Below, piece by piece: positions 25,285 through 34,032 of a stretch of 64,000 bases of DNA. Position 1 is the stretch's first letter, and every line of letters starts with the position of its first letter. A program made the translations under genes and the position numbers. This stretch comes from Lentisphaeria bacterium. Its GTDB lineage: Bacteria; Verrucomicrobiota; Lentisphaeria; Victivallales; Victivallaceae. The stretch is taken from contig JAFTUS010000065.1 in assembly GCA_017466125.1 (NCBI GenBank), positions 1-64,000 of the forward strand, read 5' to 3'. Below the pieces are notes generated by a model, which was not told where the DNA came from, made no database searches, and saw nothing but the letters and a program-made list of their open reading frames with translations.

Positions 25285-26445
25285 TCACCGGTTTTTCGTC
25301 AGGCGGATCCGCGGGTCCGCCCAGGCGTAGGCGATGTCGGTCAGAAAATTCATCACCACAAAGAGCAGTGCGCTGACAACGACCAGTGCTTTGAGCAGCT
25401 GCAAATCGGAGTTGTAGAGCGCATCCACCCCCGCAAAGCCGAGACCGGGGATGCCGAAAAAAGACTCCAGCAGCAGACTTCCGGTAAAGAGGAACGGCAG
25501 CGATGCTCCGGCGCGGGTGATGACCTGCAATGCGGCATTGCGCAGCAGATGTTTGCCGTAAACCGCAGCGGGCGGAACGCCCTTGGCGGCGGCAGTCCGC
25601 AGGTACTCCTTGCGCAGTTCATTGACGAAAACCGAACGGTAAAAACGCACGTTTCCGCCGATGCCGCAGAGGATCCCGACGAGGATCGGCAGCCCCAGCG
25701 AGGGGACCCCTTCGTACCCCCAGACCGGAAAGAGAGCGCAGTGAAAACCCAGATACCACTGCGCCGCAATGATCACCACCAGATAACTGACACTCATTCC
25801 CGCCACCGCCAGAAAGACGATCGTGCGGTCGATAACGGTGTCTTTGCATGCGGCGGCGATCAGTGAAAACAGAATACCGAAGAAGAGTTCCCCGAGAAAG
25901 ACCGGGATCATCAGAGCCAGCGACGGCCCGACACCCTGCCGGAGGATATCGCTGATTTTTTCGCCGGTCGTAAGCGTTCTGCCGAAATCCAGTACCCGCA
26001 CATACGGAAATTCTTTTTCAAACGAAATCAGTTCCCGAACCGCCCGCAGGAATTGAGAGTTCCACGGTTTTTCCTGCAAGCGGAAAAAGCGCACGTTTTC
26101 CGCATCTTCCGGCAGGGAAACGGCATCTGTTTCAGGCGGAATGGAAATTTCTGTATATTTTCCGGTGCTTTTGTAAGTGCAGACCACTGTTTCATTGTCC
26201 GTCTGAAACTGCCGTCTGCCGTCTCTGCCGAAGGCTTCAGTCGTGCATCTGCGCCCCCAGAAAAGCGGCAGATCCGCCCCCAGTTTCCGGCGCAGAGCCT
26301 CCACTTCGGCGGGGCGGGCGTTTTTGCCCAGCACAGCCCCGGCGGGGTCCCCGGCACTGACGTTGAAAAGCAGAAATGTCAACAGTACGACCCCGAGCAG
26401 GATCAATACGGAATAGAACGTTCTGCGAATGATAAAATCCCACAT
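25285..26445 (-). CDS. OppB/DppB-type ABC transporter permease
   Basis: A 386-residue inner-membrane permease of the peptide/nickel (OppB, YejB) group. Seen: an N-terminal helix with IIRRTFYSVLILLGVVLLTFLLF, the conserved GDPA, the LRRKLGADLPL segment, later helices and the cytoplasmic EAA loop 'ELRKEYLRTAAAKGVPPAAVYGKHLLRNA'. Between LPLFW and FPYVRVLDFG there is an extra, probably periplasmic, block of about 85 residues with Cys and many charged residues, making it longer than usual. ATG at 26445 is preferred over a TTG 13 codons upstream. No second permease, ATPase or binding protein is nearby, so it is orphaned within the window. Confidence 0.88.
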   Translation of the reverse strand: MWDFIIRRTFYSVLILLGVVLLTFLLFNVSAGDPAGAVLGKNARPAEVEALRRKLGADLPLFWGRRCTTEAFGRDGRRQFQTDNETVVCTYKSTGKYTEISIPPETDAVSLPEDAENVRFFRLQEKPWNSQFLRAVRELISFEKEFPYVRVLDFGRTLTTGEKISDILRQGVGPSLALMIPVFLGELFFGILFSLIAAACKDTVIDRTIVFLAVAGMSVSYLVVIIAAQWYLGFHCALFPVWGYEGVPSLGLPILVGILCGIGGNVRFYRSVFVNELRKEYLRTAAAKGVPPAAVYGKHLLRNAALQVITRAGASLPFLFTGSLLLESFFGIPGLGFAGVDALYNSDLQLLKALVVVSALLFVVMNFLTDIAYAWADPRIRLTKNR

Positions 26446-26571
26446 GATTTTCTGAAACTTCCTCTGTTGTTTTGCCGTATACAATATATCGGTTTGAGGG
26501 AAATTACAAATTTTATTTCACAACTGACCTGTATTTTTTCAAAACACTCCCCCGCGCGGAGAGAAAACAAC

Positions 26572-26599
26572 TTGATTTTGGTTCAGATAATGCTATATT
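26572..26599 (+). promoter_or_regulatory. Promoter of the Gfo/Idh-GH78-like operon
   Basis: TTGATT (26572-26577), 16 bp, TATATT (26594-26599), about 32 bp before the ATG at 26632. Confidence 0.6.
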
Positions 26600-26631
26600 A
26601 GACCTCTGTAAACTTAAATCAGGGGTTTTCT

Positions 26632-27657
26632 ATGGAAAAACTTAAAATCGTTCAGATCGGCTGTTCTCACGAACATGCGGACGGCAAGATGCAGACCATC
26701 CGGCGGATGGAAGATACCTTTGAACTGGTCGGGGTCGTCGATGATTCCAATATCTGCCACACCCCCCGTCTGAGTGATAACTGCATTGAAAAAGAGATTT
26801 TCAACGGCATCCCCCGCCTTTCGCTGGAAGAGGCGTTGAATTATCCCGGACTTGACCTGGCGGCAGTGGAAGTGCCGAACAACGACCTCGTCCCCATCGC
26901 CGAAATGTGCCTCGAACGGCGTATCCCGATGCACATGGATAAACCCGGCGGCCCCGATCTTGACCGTTATCAGAAACTGGTGGAAGGGTGCAAGGCCGCA
27001 GACGTGCCGTTCCAGATGGGCTACATGTTCCGGGGCAATCCCGCTTTAAATCAGGCTCTTGAACTGGCGCGCAAAGGGGCTTTCGGCGACATCTTTGAAA
27101 TCAAAGCAAGCATGAACCACTGCTACGGCGGCGAACCCTATCAGGAGTACATCGGCAAACTTGACGGCGGCATCATGTATAATCTCGGCTGTCACCTTTT
27201 CGATCTTTTCGTCTCTTTTCTGGGTGCGCCCGATGAGGTGGTCACTTTCCTGAAATCCGCTCCCGGTTATCCCGACCGCATCAAAAACAACTGCGTGGCA
27301 ATTCTGAGTTATCCCCATGCGACCGCAACGGCGCACATCTGCAGTATGGACCCGGAAAACACTCCCCGCCGCCGCTTCCGTCTGGTCGGCACCAAAGGAA
27401 CTTTTGAGGCAATGCCCATCGAACGGTTCGACGGCAAGGATTTTGAGGCACGGTTCTTCTTCAAAGAGGATAACGAATTTTTCTCCGCCGGGGAACATAT
27501 CATCAACTACGGAGTAACGCCCGACCGCTACTGCGCTCAACTTGCCGAACTTGCCGGTATCGTCCGCGGAACTGCTTCTGACTCCTATACCCGTGAACAC
27601 GATTACACCGTCCACAAAGTGACGCTGGCGGCAAGCGGCGTTCTGCCGTGGAAATAG
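26632..27657 (+). CDS. Gfo/Idh/MocA-family oxidoreductase
   Basis: A 341-residue NAD(P)-dependent sugar oxidoreductase. Seen: a Rossmann fold starting KIVQIGCSHEH (an atypical glycine loop), the family motif MHMDKPGGPD (normally EKP; here DKP), then FQMGYMFRGNPAL and a C-terminal substrate domain with GGIMYNLGCHLFDLF containing the usual Gly-His pair. The substrate is unknown; these enzymes often act on oxidised or inositol-like sugars. First gene of an operon with a GH78-like protein and a small membrane protein, so a role in processing one sugar is likely. Confidence 0.88.
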   Translation: MEKLKIVQIGCSHEHADGKMQTIRRMEDTFELVGVVDDSNICHTPRLSDNCIEKEIFNGIPRLSLEEALNYPGLDLAAVEVPNNDLVPIAEMCLERRIPMHMDKPGGPDLDRYQKLVEGCKAADVPFQMGYMFRGNPALNQALELARKGAFGDIFEIKASMNHCYGGEPYQEYIGKLDGGIMYNLGCHLFDLFVSFLGAPDEVVTFLKSAPGYPDRIKNNCVAILSYPHATATAHICSMDPENTPRRRFRLVGTKGTFEAMPIERFDGKDFEARFFFKEDNEFFSAGEHIINYGVTPDRYCAQLAELAGIVRGTASDSYTREHDYTVHKVTLAASGVLPWK

Positions 27658-27667
27658 GGAGTTGACT

Positions 27668-29560
27668 ATGACGGCAGTATGGATCACCCACCCGGCAGGA
27701 AGCGATGTTCCGGCACTTTTCCGGAAAGAGTTTCTTCTGAACGGAACTTTGCAGAGAGGAGCCGTCCGTATTACTGCCGGAAGATATTTCCGCCTCAAAA
27801 TAAACGGCGTCTGGCTCTGTGACGGCCCGGGGCGTTCTGTGCCCGGCAGTGCCTCCGTTGACACGCTGGAAGTACACTCTCTGCTCCACGGCGGCAGAAA
27901 CGTGATCGAAGTGACTGCGGTCGGGGCATTGTGGGCGGAACTGCTGCTGGAATATGCCGACGGCAGTACGGCGGAAGTCTCTTCCTCCGGAGAGTGGCAG
28001 ACCGCCGCGCTCCCGCTGAAACTTTCCGATGATACGGAATTTTTCGACAACCGCAGTTCGCAGTTCCCGGAGTTTCAGAACGCCTGCGTCCCGGAGAACG
28101 GACAAATTGTTCTGCCGGAGCGGGATTGCAGAATGATGACCCGCAGAGAGTTTCTGCTTTCCGGATTTCAGGGGAATTACCGGCTGGACAGCGCAAATAA
28201 CACCGTCCTGCCGGGAGAAAAAGAGGATGTTTCCGATGCGGAGGCTCTGATCTATCCGGATTTCGACAATACCGCCGTTTCCCCTGCCGGAAACAGCGAT
28301 ATGCTTCTTGTATACACCCTGCCCGCCGAAAGCATCGGCTACTGGAGTCTGGTTCTGTCGGCGGCAGAAGGGACGGAAGTGGTGATCTCTTCCGGCGGAA
28401 CCGCCAAAGCGCATCTCATCTGCCGGGAGGGGGTGAACCGCTACACGACCTTTACCCGTTTCCGGGGCGGCAGACTTGAACTGGTGCTGAAAAACATGAA
28501 ACGCGAAGTGCGCATCCAGTCCGTCCGTCTGGCGGAATCCACCTATCCCGCAGTCAAAGGGATGTTTCTGTGCAGTGACTACAAACTGACCCGCGCGTGG
28601 GAGACTGCGGAACGGACACTGAAACTTGCGATGGAAGACACCTTCTGTGATGCCGTTCCGTGGGGGCCGGATTGCAGAAACGAAATACTGTTCGCCCTCT
28701 CAAGCTGCGGAGCATACGACCTCGTGCGGCGCACCCTGAAACTGGGGGCGGAAAGTTCCTGTCCGGCGGCATGGGTGACGGCTCTGGAAGATTATTACAA
28801 TTACACCGGCGACAAATCCTTTGTGCGGGAGATGTGGCATCCGCTCCGGAAAATTCTGGACGGACAACTTGCGAACCTTTCCCCGTCGGGACTTGCCGGA
28901 GATGTTATTGCCGACAGTTTCCGCCTTGCCGGGGCATTGGGAGCCGCCGACAGACTTACCCCCGTGGCCGGGGATATGGAGGTCTCCTACGGTCAGGCGC
29001 GGCAGAAACTTCTCGCCGCCCTCGCCGCCGTCTGGGATGCCCGTTTTCTGGCGTGGCCCGACACACCGTTTGAGGGCAGTTCCTACTCTGTGGCGACCAA
29101 CGTTCTGGCGGTGCTTGCCGATGCTGTTCCGGAAGAACTGCTGCCCATGACCCGCTCCAACGTGCTTTCTCCCCGCCCGGAACTGCGTCTGCCCGGAACT
29201 GCGGAAGAGAAGATGAACCGCTTTCTGGCGTTGGAAAAACTCGGTTCCGCAGAGTGCATCATCCCGGAACTGCTGGAGGAGTTCTCCGACCGGCTCGACA
29301 GCGGATGTACCACCTTCGGCAGCGGCAATGCCAGTGAAGCGATGCTGCTTTACTTCATCGCCCGGCTGGTTTTCGGCGTACAGCCGCAGGCGGACGGCAC
29401 GATTTCCCTGTCGGTGGTTCCGTCGGGACTGACCTGGGCAAGGGGAAATTTCATGACCCCCGCCGGGGCTGTGGATGTCCGGTGGCATCTCGAAGAGAAA
29501 AAAGTAAAAGTTTCCTGTCACGCCCCCGCCGGGCTGACAGTTCATATCAAAGAAGAGTAA
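27668..29560 (+). CDS. GH78 alpha-L-rhamnosidase-like protein with reduced catalytic motif
   Basis: A 630-residue protein built like a short alpha-L-rhamnosidase: N-terminal beta-sandwich (about 10-120, 'YFRLKINGVWLCDGPGR'), a second beta domain, an (alpha/alpha)6 barrel from about 300 and a C-terminal beta domain ending with 'ARGNFMTPAGAVDVRWHLEEKKV', a typical GH78 tail. The catalytic block, usually a Cys-Pro-x-Arg-x-Glu-x-x-Gly-Trp-x-Gly-Asp pattern, reads VPWGPDCRNEILFALSS here, so the Glu is retained but the following Gly-Asp is not. It may be inactive or act on another sugar. ATG at 27668 with GGGAG upstream, 10 bp after the preceding gene. No signal peptide. Confidence 0.72.
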   Translation: MTAVWITHPAGSDVPALFRKEFLLNGTLQRGAVRITAGRYFRLKINGVWLCDGPGRSVPGSASVDTLEVHSLLHGGRNVIEVTAVGALWAELLLEYADGSTAEVSSSGEWQTAALPLKLSDDTEFFDNRSSQFPEFQNACVPENGQIVLPERDCRMMTRREFLLSGFQGNYRLDSANNTVLPGEKEDVSDAEALIYPDFDNTAVSPAGNSDMLLVYTLPAESIGYWSLVLSAAEGTEVVISSGGTAKAHLICREGVNRYTTFTRFRGGRLELVLKNMKREVRIQSVRLAESTYPAVKGMFLCSDYKLTRAWETAERTLKLAMEDTFCDAVPWGPDCRNEILFALSSCGAYDLVRRTLKLGAESSCPAAWVTALEDYYNYTGDKSFVREMWHPLRKILDGQLANLSPSGLAGDVIADSFRLAGALGAADRLTPVAGDMEVSYGQARQKLLAALAAVWDARFLAWPDTPFEGSSYSVATNVLAVLADAVPEELLPMTRSNVLSPRPELRLPGTAEEKMNRFLALEKLGSAECIIPELLEEFSDRLDSGCTTFGSGNASEAMLLYFIARLVFGVQPQADGTISLSVVPSGLTWARGNFMTPAGAVDVRWHLEEKKVKVSCHAPAGLTVHIKEE

Positions 29561-29572
29561 CAGGAGTTGAAC

Positions 29573-29854
29573 ATGACCATTTCCATTTCCACCCTTTTTG
29601 AAGCAGTGATGCTGATTTGTTTCGGTTTCAGTTGGCCGTTTGCCATTATCAAGACGGTAAAGGTCAAAAATCCGACCGGAAAGAGTTATATTTTTCTTGC
29701 GTTGGTCATCATCGGCTACGCTGCCGGATGCCTCTACAAGCTGACGGGAAAATTTGATTTTGTCTTTTATCTCTATCTGCTCAACGGACTTCTGGTGGCG
29801 ACCGATACCGTGCTGTGCCTCTATTACCGGAAAAAACAACAGAAAATTCAATAA
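29573..29854 (+). CDS. Small SemiSWEET/PQ-loop-like membrane protein
   Basis: A 93-residue protein with three predicted membrane helices (about 9-27, 39-57 and 64-84) separated by a basic loop IIKTVKVKNPTGKS. The first helix and loop (FSWPFAIIKTVKVKNPTGKSY) resemble the first helix and PQ-loop region of SemiSWEET sugar transporters, with Trp-Pro where many have Pro-Gln. Known family behaviour: half-size transporters working as dimers for uniporting small sugars. Context with a sugar dehydrogenase and rhamnosidase-like protein makes a sugar role plausible, but this is inference. ATG at 29573 with AGGAG seven bases upstream. Confidence 0.6.
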   Translation: MTISISTLFEAVMLICFGFSWPFAIIKTVKVKNPTGKSYIFLALVIIGYAAGCLYKLTGKFDFVFYLYLLNGLLVATDTVLCLYYRKKQQKIQ

Positions 29855-29875
29855 GAATTATTTACGGTTTTCGCC

Positions 29876-29903
29876 TTGCATTTTTCAAATCAGGCGTTAT
29901 ATT
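29876..29903 (+). promoter_or_regulatory. Promoter of the MDR dehydrogenase
   Basis: TTGCAT (29876-29881), 16 bp, TATATT (29898-29903), about 38 bp before the ATG at 29941. Confidence 0.6.
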
Positions 29904-29940
29904 ACTCTATAACGAACTTTAATAAACAATGGAGAAAAAA

Positions 29941-31053
29941 ATGAATATTCCAGAAAAAGCCCGTGTTGCCATGCTCGTTGCTCCCGGAAAAGTGGAACTT
30001 CAGGAGTATGCCATTCCCGCCGTCGGTGACGACGAAATGCTCATCAAAGTCGAAGGCTGCGGTATCTGCGGTACGGACGGTCACGAATACAAACGCGACC
30101 CCTTCGGCATCTGCCCGACCGTTCTCGGTCATGAAGGCAGCGGCACCATCGTCAAGATGGGCAAAAACATCAAGGCCGACTTCACCGGCAAACCGCTTGC
30201 CGTCGGCGACCAGATCGTGACTTGCATCATCCCCTGCGGAGAGTGCAACGCCTGCCGCAACACCCCCGCCCGTACCAATATGTGCGAAAAATCCGGCATC
30301 TACGGTCTCAACCCCGATGACGACATCCACTTCAACGGTTATTTCGCCGAATACATGCTGGTCAAAAAAGGTTCCACCGTCTTCAAGGTCAACGGAATGA
30401 CCATCGACCAGCGCATGCTCGTTGAACCCGCCGCCGTTGCTGTTCACGCCGTGGAACGCGCAAAACTGACCGGCCTTCTCCGTTTCGACACCAAAGTTCT
30501 CGTTCAGGGCTGCGGACCGATCGGTCTGATGGTCATGGCGGTTCTCCGCACGCTCGGCATTGAGAACATCATCGCCGTTGACGGCAACGATGCCCGCCTT
30601 GAATTTGCCAAGCGTCTCGGTGCGACCCACACCTTCAACTTCACCAAATACGCCTCTTTTGAAGAGATGCTCGGAGAGATCAAAAAAGCCTCTGACGGTC
30701 TCGGTGCTGAATTCGTCATTCAGTGTACCGGTGTGGCGGCTGCCGCCCACAACGCCTGGAAGATGGTCCGCCGCGGCGGTGGTCTCTGCGAAGTCGGTTT
30801 CTTCATGGATGGCGGCGACTGCACCATCAATCCGCACTATGACCTCTGCAACAAAGAGATCGCCGTGGTCGGTTCCTGGGTCTACTCTCCGCAGGATTAC
30901 CCCACCACGTTTGCTTTCCTCCAGCGTGCCAAAGGCATCGGTCTTCCCGTGGAAGAGCTGGTCACTCACCACTTCAAACTCGATGAGATCGACGAAGCCT
31001 TCAAGACCAACCTTGCCATGACCGGGATCAAAGTCGCTGTCATCTGCGACTGA
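29941..31053 (+). CDS. Zinc-dependent MDR alcohol/polyol dehydrogenase
   Basis: A 370-residue medium-chain dehydrogenase like sorbitol or threonine dehydrogenase. Seen: catalytic-zinc ligands in GCGICGTDGHEY and VLGHEGSG, a structural-zinc set of four Cys in IPCGECNACRNTPARTNMC, and the NAD-binding VQGCGPIGLMVMAVLRTLG. ATG at 29941 is preferred because the GGAG formed by the codons after an in-frame upstream ATG (29929) is well placed for it. Its own promoter separates it from the preceding operon. Strong codon regularity suggests good expression. Substrate unknown. A rho-independent terminator follows 18 bp after the stop. Confidence 0.92.
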   Translation: MNIPEKARVAMLVAPGKVELQEYAIPAVGDDEMLIKVEGCGICGTDGHEYKRDPFGICPTVLGHEGSGTIVKMGKNIKADFTGKPLAVGDQIVTCIIPCGECNACRNTPARTNMCEKSGIYGLNPDDDIHFNGYFAEYMLVKKGSTVFKVNGMTIDQRMLVEPAAVAVHAVERAKLTGLLRFDTKVLVQGCGPIGLMVMAVLRTLGIENIIAVDGNDARLEFAKRLGATHTFNFTKYASFEEMLGEIKKASDGLGAEFVIQCTGVAAAAHNAWKMVRRGGGLCEVGFFMDGGDCTINPHYDLCNKEIAVVGSWVYSPQDYPTTFAFLQRAKGIGLPVEELVTHHFKLDEIDEAFKTNLAMTGIKVAVICD

Positions 31054-31070
31054 TAACTCCATATAACGGC

Positions 31071-31110
31071 AAAAGGCTGTTGCTCACCTCTGGTTTGCAA
31101 CAGCCTTTTT
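31071..31110. terminator. Rho-independent terminator 1 (bidirectional)
   Basis: AAAAGGCTGTTGC (31071-31083), 13-base loop, GCAACAGCCTTTTT (31097-31110): a 13-bp perfect stem with A and T runs on its flanks, working for the plus-strand dehydrogenase gene and able to work on the minus strand. Confidence 0.85.
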
Positions 31111-31147
31111 GTATCTGCCGGATAATCCGTTATTTTTCCGTTATTTT

Positions 31148-31205
31148 TCCGTCACTTTTTCAGTTCAAACACTTTCCCCTTACGGATGGAAGAACGGGTG
31201 ACATG
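31148..31205 (-). pseudogene. Duplicated C-terminal fragment of the downstream esterase gene
   Basis: A near-identical copy of the last 19 codons plus stop of the esterase gene (compare 31383-31439): only one base differs over this stretch. It is cut off at 31205, where a piece of the dispersed repeat begins. It has no start and cannot encode a product. Confidence 0.85.
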
Positions 31206-31209
31206 ACCG

Positions 31210-31293
31210 GCAGCCGAACGTCGGCCTCGGTAGTGGTCGGCTGTCGCCCCTCCGGGGCTCTCGAGCCTCCGAAAAGCCCCGGCGAAAATCAGT
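31210..31293 (+). repeat. Dispersed multi-hairpin repeat, copy D (partial)
   Basis: Contains only the late modules: GCCGAACGTCGGCC, CTCGGTAGTGGTCGGCTG, GCCCC-TCC-GGGGC, CTCGAGCCTCCG and the terminal AAGCCCC..AAAATCAGTC. It lies exactly between two copies of a terminator-plus-gene-end duplication. Together with these it fills the 332-bp gap 31054-31385. Confidence 0.85.
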
Positions 31294-31317
31294 CTCGGTT
31301 CGTACAGTACTTAACAG

Positions 31318-31355
31318 AAAAGGCCGTTGCTTACCTCAAGTGCAACAGCCTTTTT
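31318..31355. terminator. Rho-independent terminator 2 (copy of terminator 1)
   Basis: AAAAGGCCGTTGC (31318-31330), 11-base loop, GCAACAGCCTTTTT (31342-31355). One stem position is mismatched (C against A) relative to terminator 1 and the loop has diverged. It serves the esterase gene on the minus strand. Confidence 0.8.
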
Positions 31356-31385
31356 GTATCTGCCGGATAATCCGTTATTTTTCCG

Positions 31386-32714
31386 TCACTTTTTCAGTTC
31401 AAACACTTTTCCCTTACGGATGGAAGAACGGGTGACATGCCCAGCGTTCTGCAAGTAACGGAGCAACGCTTTTCCACGGACGTTTTTGTAGAAAAGTGCC
31501 AAACCGGAGGGAGGACTGATATAGTCGCCCAGCCCGGCGGTGATGATGTTGACGTAACAGCTTTCCGGAATACGTTTGGCATGGTTCACCGCATCGAAAT
31601 AACCGAGTTCGGGAACGTATGCCATGCGCCACGGAACTGTCTGCGAAGGCCCTTTGGATACCGGCGCACAAAGTCTGCCGTAAACCGTCGCCCCGCCCAG
31701 ATCGCAGCACCAGATGATCGAAACATTGATGCGGGAAACTCCCGGTACGAGTGATGCCGCCCAGACCGATTGCAGTCCGCCCTGACTGCCGCCGTTGGCT
31801 TCGAGTGTTTTTCCGTCCCATTCCGGCAGTGTTTTGAGGTACTCCATGGCGCGCATGACCCGCAGAGACATGAAAGAGAGGAACGATTTTCCCGGTTTGC
31901 GGTTGTCCTCCGGGTCAAGTCCCTGGGTATGACCGTTGGATTTGAGGTCGTTGAAGAACTTGTCGTAATAGGCTTTGTTCTGTCCGAGTTCGACGCCGTG
32001 GGCACTGACGTAAAACGTGATGCGGTCAGCAGACGTCTTTTTCGGTACGGGGATCTTCCGCCAGCTGTAACCGTAAAATTCAGCACGGACAGGCATGGAT
32101 TTTGCCTTCGCCCCCTTCGGAACCGTCAGATAACCGGTAACGGGACGGGGCCCGGCACAGGCGATTTTCATTGCATAAATATCGCAAATACCGTTATCCT
32201 GAATTTGTTTTTTCTCGATCACGCGGAGCGGCACGGAGGCGAGTTCTTTCTTCATCCCTTTCCAGAATTCATCGAAATCTCCGGGTTCGGGAACCGCTTT
32301 GATCTGATCGATCGCAGCACCGGCACCGCCGGTGTATTCCACCGGGATCTTCCGCTTGCCTTTGGGCGTGAGGACGGGTTTGCCGTTTTTGTCATAAAGT
32401 TGCGCCGTTACCCAGATAAAACCGGGTTTGTCAAGGGTCGTTTCGATCGTATGCGGCATTTTGGCAACGGGGAGAGTTCCTTTGAGTTCCGCCTTGCCGT
32501 CATCGCCGCGGCAGGACCATTTTACGACCCAGTCCGGCGAGACAGTCCCTTCGCCCTTGTGCAGAAGTTCCAGAGTAAAACGGATCTTTTCGCCTGTTTT
32601 GTAATAGATGGACGGTTTGTCGGTATTGCCCCAGAATTCCAGTTGCAGCGGTTCAGCCGCAACTCCGCTCAGGATAAGTGCAGTTGTGAAAAACAGCAGA
32701 AGAAATTTTTTCAT
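31386..32714 (-). CDS. Exported acetyl xylan esterase / cephalosporin-C deacetylase family (AXE1-like)
   Basis: A 442-residue protein with a signal peptide (MKKFLLLFFTTALILSGVAA), an N-terminal beta-sandwich (about 20-125) and an AXE1-type alpha/beta hydrolase domain: 'PEPGDFDEFWKGMKKEL' typical of the family start, the nucleophile elbow ANGGSQGG, and the acid/base in AGLGDYISPPSG and NAGHVTRSS. Likely deacetylates xylan or other acetylated sugars in the periplasm or outside. ATG at 32714 is preferred (GAGG seven bases upstream) over an ATG four codons earlier. It follows tyrS by only 16 bp. Its last codons are duplicated downstream. Confidence 0.88.
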   Translation of the reverse strand: MKKFLLLFFTTALILSGVAAEPLQLEFWGNTDKPSIYYKTGEKIRFTLELLHKGEGTVSPDWVVKWSCRGDDGKAELKGTLPVAKMPHTIETTLDKPGFIWVTAQLYDKNGKPVLTPKGKRKIPVEYTGGAGAAIDQIKAVPEPGDFDEFWKGMKKELASVPLRVIEKKQIQDNGICDIYAMKIACAGPRPVTGYLTVPKGAKAKSMPVRAEFYGYSWRKIPVPKKTSADRITFYVSAHGVELGQNKAYYDKFFNDLKSNGHTQGLDPEDNRKPGKSFLSFMSLRVMRAMEYLKTLPEWDGKTLEANGGSQGGLQSVWAASLVPGVSRINVSIIWCCDLGGATVYGRLCAPVSKGPSQTVPWRMAYVPELGYFDAVNHAKRIPESCYVNIITAGLGDYISPPSGLALFYKNVRGKALLRYLQNAGHVTRSSIRKGKVFELKK

Positions 32715-32730
32715 GATGCGCCTCATATTG

Positions 32731-34017
32731 TTACTTGAGAACGATTTTACGGAAGTTCTTTTTACCTGCCTTGAGGGTCAGAGAACCGTTGGCAAAATCC
32801 TCCTTCGTCAACTGTTGTGCCGGATCGGTGACTTTTTCACCGTCGATGGAAACTGCACCGCCCTGGATCAGACGGCGGCCGTCGCTGTTGGTCTTGGCAA
32901 GTCCCGCAAGCACGATGAGTTTCGGAATGGTCAAGCCGGTGGGTTCATCGAAAACAGCGGGGTCGATCTCTGCGACCGGGAAATCCGCCGAAACGCTCTG
33001 TGCATCCACCTGCATAATGGTACTGGTGGTCTTCACTTTCTTTTCCGGATCGGCGAAGCCGAAACGGGTCCCGGCGGCGACGAACGCCTCCTGTGCCGCT
33101 TTTTCGCCGTGTGCCAGTTTGGTGGCTTCAAAGGCGAGGATCTCTTTGGCGCGGTTGATATTTTCGCACTTTCCGAGGGCGCGGCACTCTTCCAGCGGCA
33201 GTTCAACGGCGAACTTCATCATCAGTTCCGGCAGAATGGAGTCGTCGCAGTTGCGCCAGAACTGGTAGTAGTCAAAGACGGTGGTGCGTTCGGGGTCGAG
33301 CCATACGGAAGCACCGCCCACGGACTTGCCGAACTTCTGCCCGGTGGCGGGATTCATCAGAAGCGGAATGGTCATGCACTGGACTTCATTGCCGCTCTTG
33401 CGGCGGACGAGTTCCGTACCGGCGACCATGTTGCCCCACTGATCCTGACCGCCCATTTCCAGTTTGCAGCCGTAATCGCGGTTCAGGATATAGAAGTCAT
33501 AGCCCTGCAGAATGGAGTAGTTGAATTCCAGAAAGGAGAGGCCGTTTTCCAGACGGGATTTGACGGAGTCCTGCCCCAGCATACGGTTGACGCTGAAAAT
33601 ATGCCCCACTTCACGGAGCATTTCAATATAGCCGATCTTGCAGAGCCAGTCGGCATTGTTGACGAAAATCGCCTTGCCGTCGCTGTCGTCAATGAACCGT
33701 TTGAGCTGATTGCGGAGGCAGTTCACATTCTCCTGAATGGTTTCGAGGGTCATGATGGGGCGGGCGGTACTGCGGCCGGAGGGGTCGCCGATCTGGGCTG
33801 TCGCACCGCCGACAAGCACGATCGGCGTGTGACCGGCTTTCTGCATCAGGCGCATCGCCATTACAGGGAGCAGATGCCCCACATGGAGACTGTTGCCCGT
33901 GGGGTCGAACCCCACATAAAAACGGACGTTTTCGGTGGTGAGAAGTTTTTCCACTGCGGCTTCATCGGTCTGCTGGTAGCAGAACCCGCGTTCTTTCAAT
34001 TCCTGATAGATATTCAT
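32731..34017 (-). CDS. tyrS: Tyrosyl-tRNA synthetase
   Basis: A 428-residue class I synthetase. Seen: GFDPTGNSLHVGHLLPVMAM with the HIGH-type signature (HVGH), the tyrosine pocket GYDFYILNRDYGCKLEMGGQDQWGN, the KMSKS-type loop as QKFGKS, and a C-terminal S4 RNA-binding domain ('GRRLIQGGAVSIDGEKV'). Length and motifs fit the bacterial TyrS with Lys-Phe-Gly-Lys-Ser signature. AGGAA upstream of the ATG. Middle gene of fhs-tyrS-esterase (15-bp and 16-bp gaps). No T-box leader is seen. Confidence 0.97.
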   Translation of the reverse strand: MNIYQELKERGFCYQQTDEAAVEKLLTTENVRFYVGFDPTGNSLHVGHLLPVMAMRLMQKAGHTPIVLVGGATAQIGDPSGRSTARPIMTLETIQENVNCLRNQLKRFIDDSDGKAIFVNNADWLCKIGYIEMLREVGHIFSVNRMLGQDSVKSRLENGLSFLEFNYSILQGYDFYILNRDYGCKLEMGGQDQWGNMVAGTELVRRKSGNEVQCMTIPLLMNPATGQKFGKSVGGASVWLDPERTTVFDYYQFWRNCDDSILPELMMKFAVELPLEECRALGKCENINRAKEILAFEATKLAHGEKAAQEAFVAAGTRFGFADPEKKVKTTSTIMQVDAQSVSADFPVAEIDPAVFDEPTGLTIPKLIVLAGLAKTNSDGRRLIQGGAVSIDGEKVTDPAQQLTKEDFANGSLTLKAGKKNFRKIVLK

Positions 34018-34032
34018 ACTGTTTCCTGTTGA

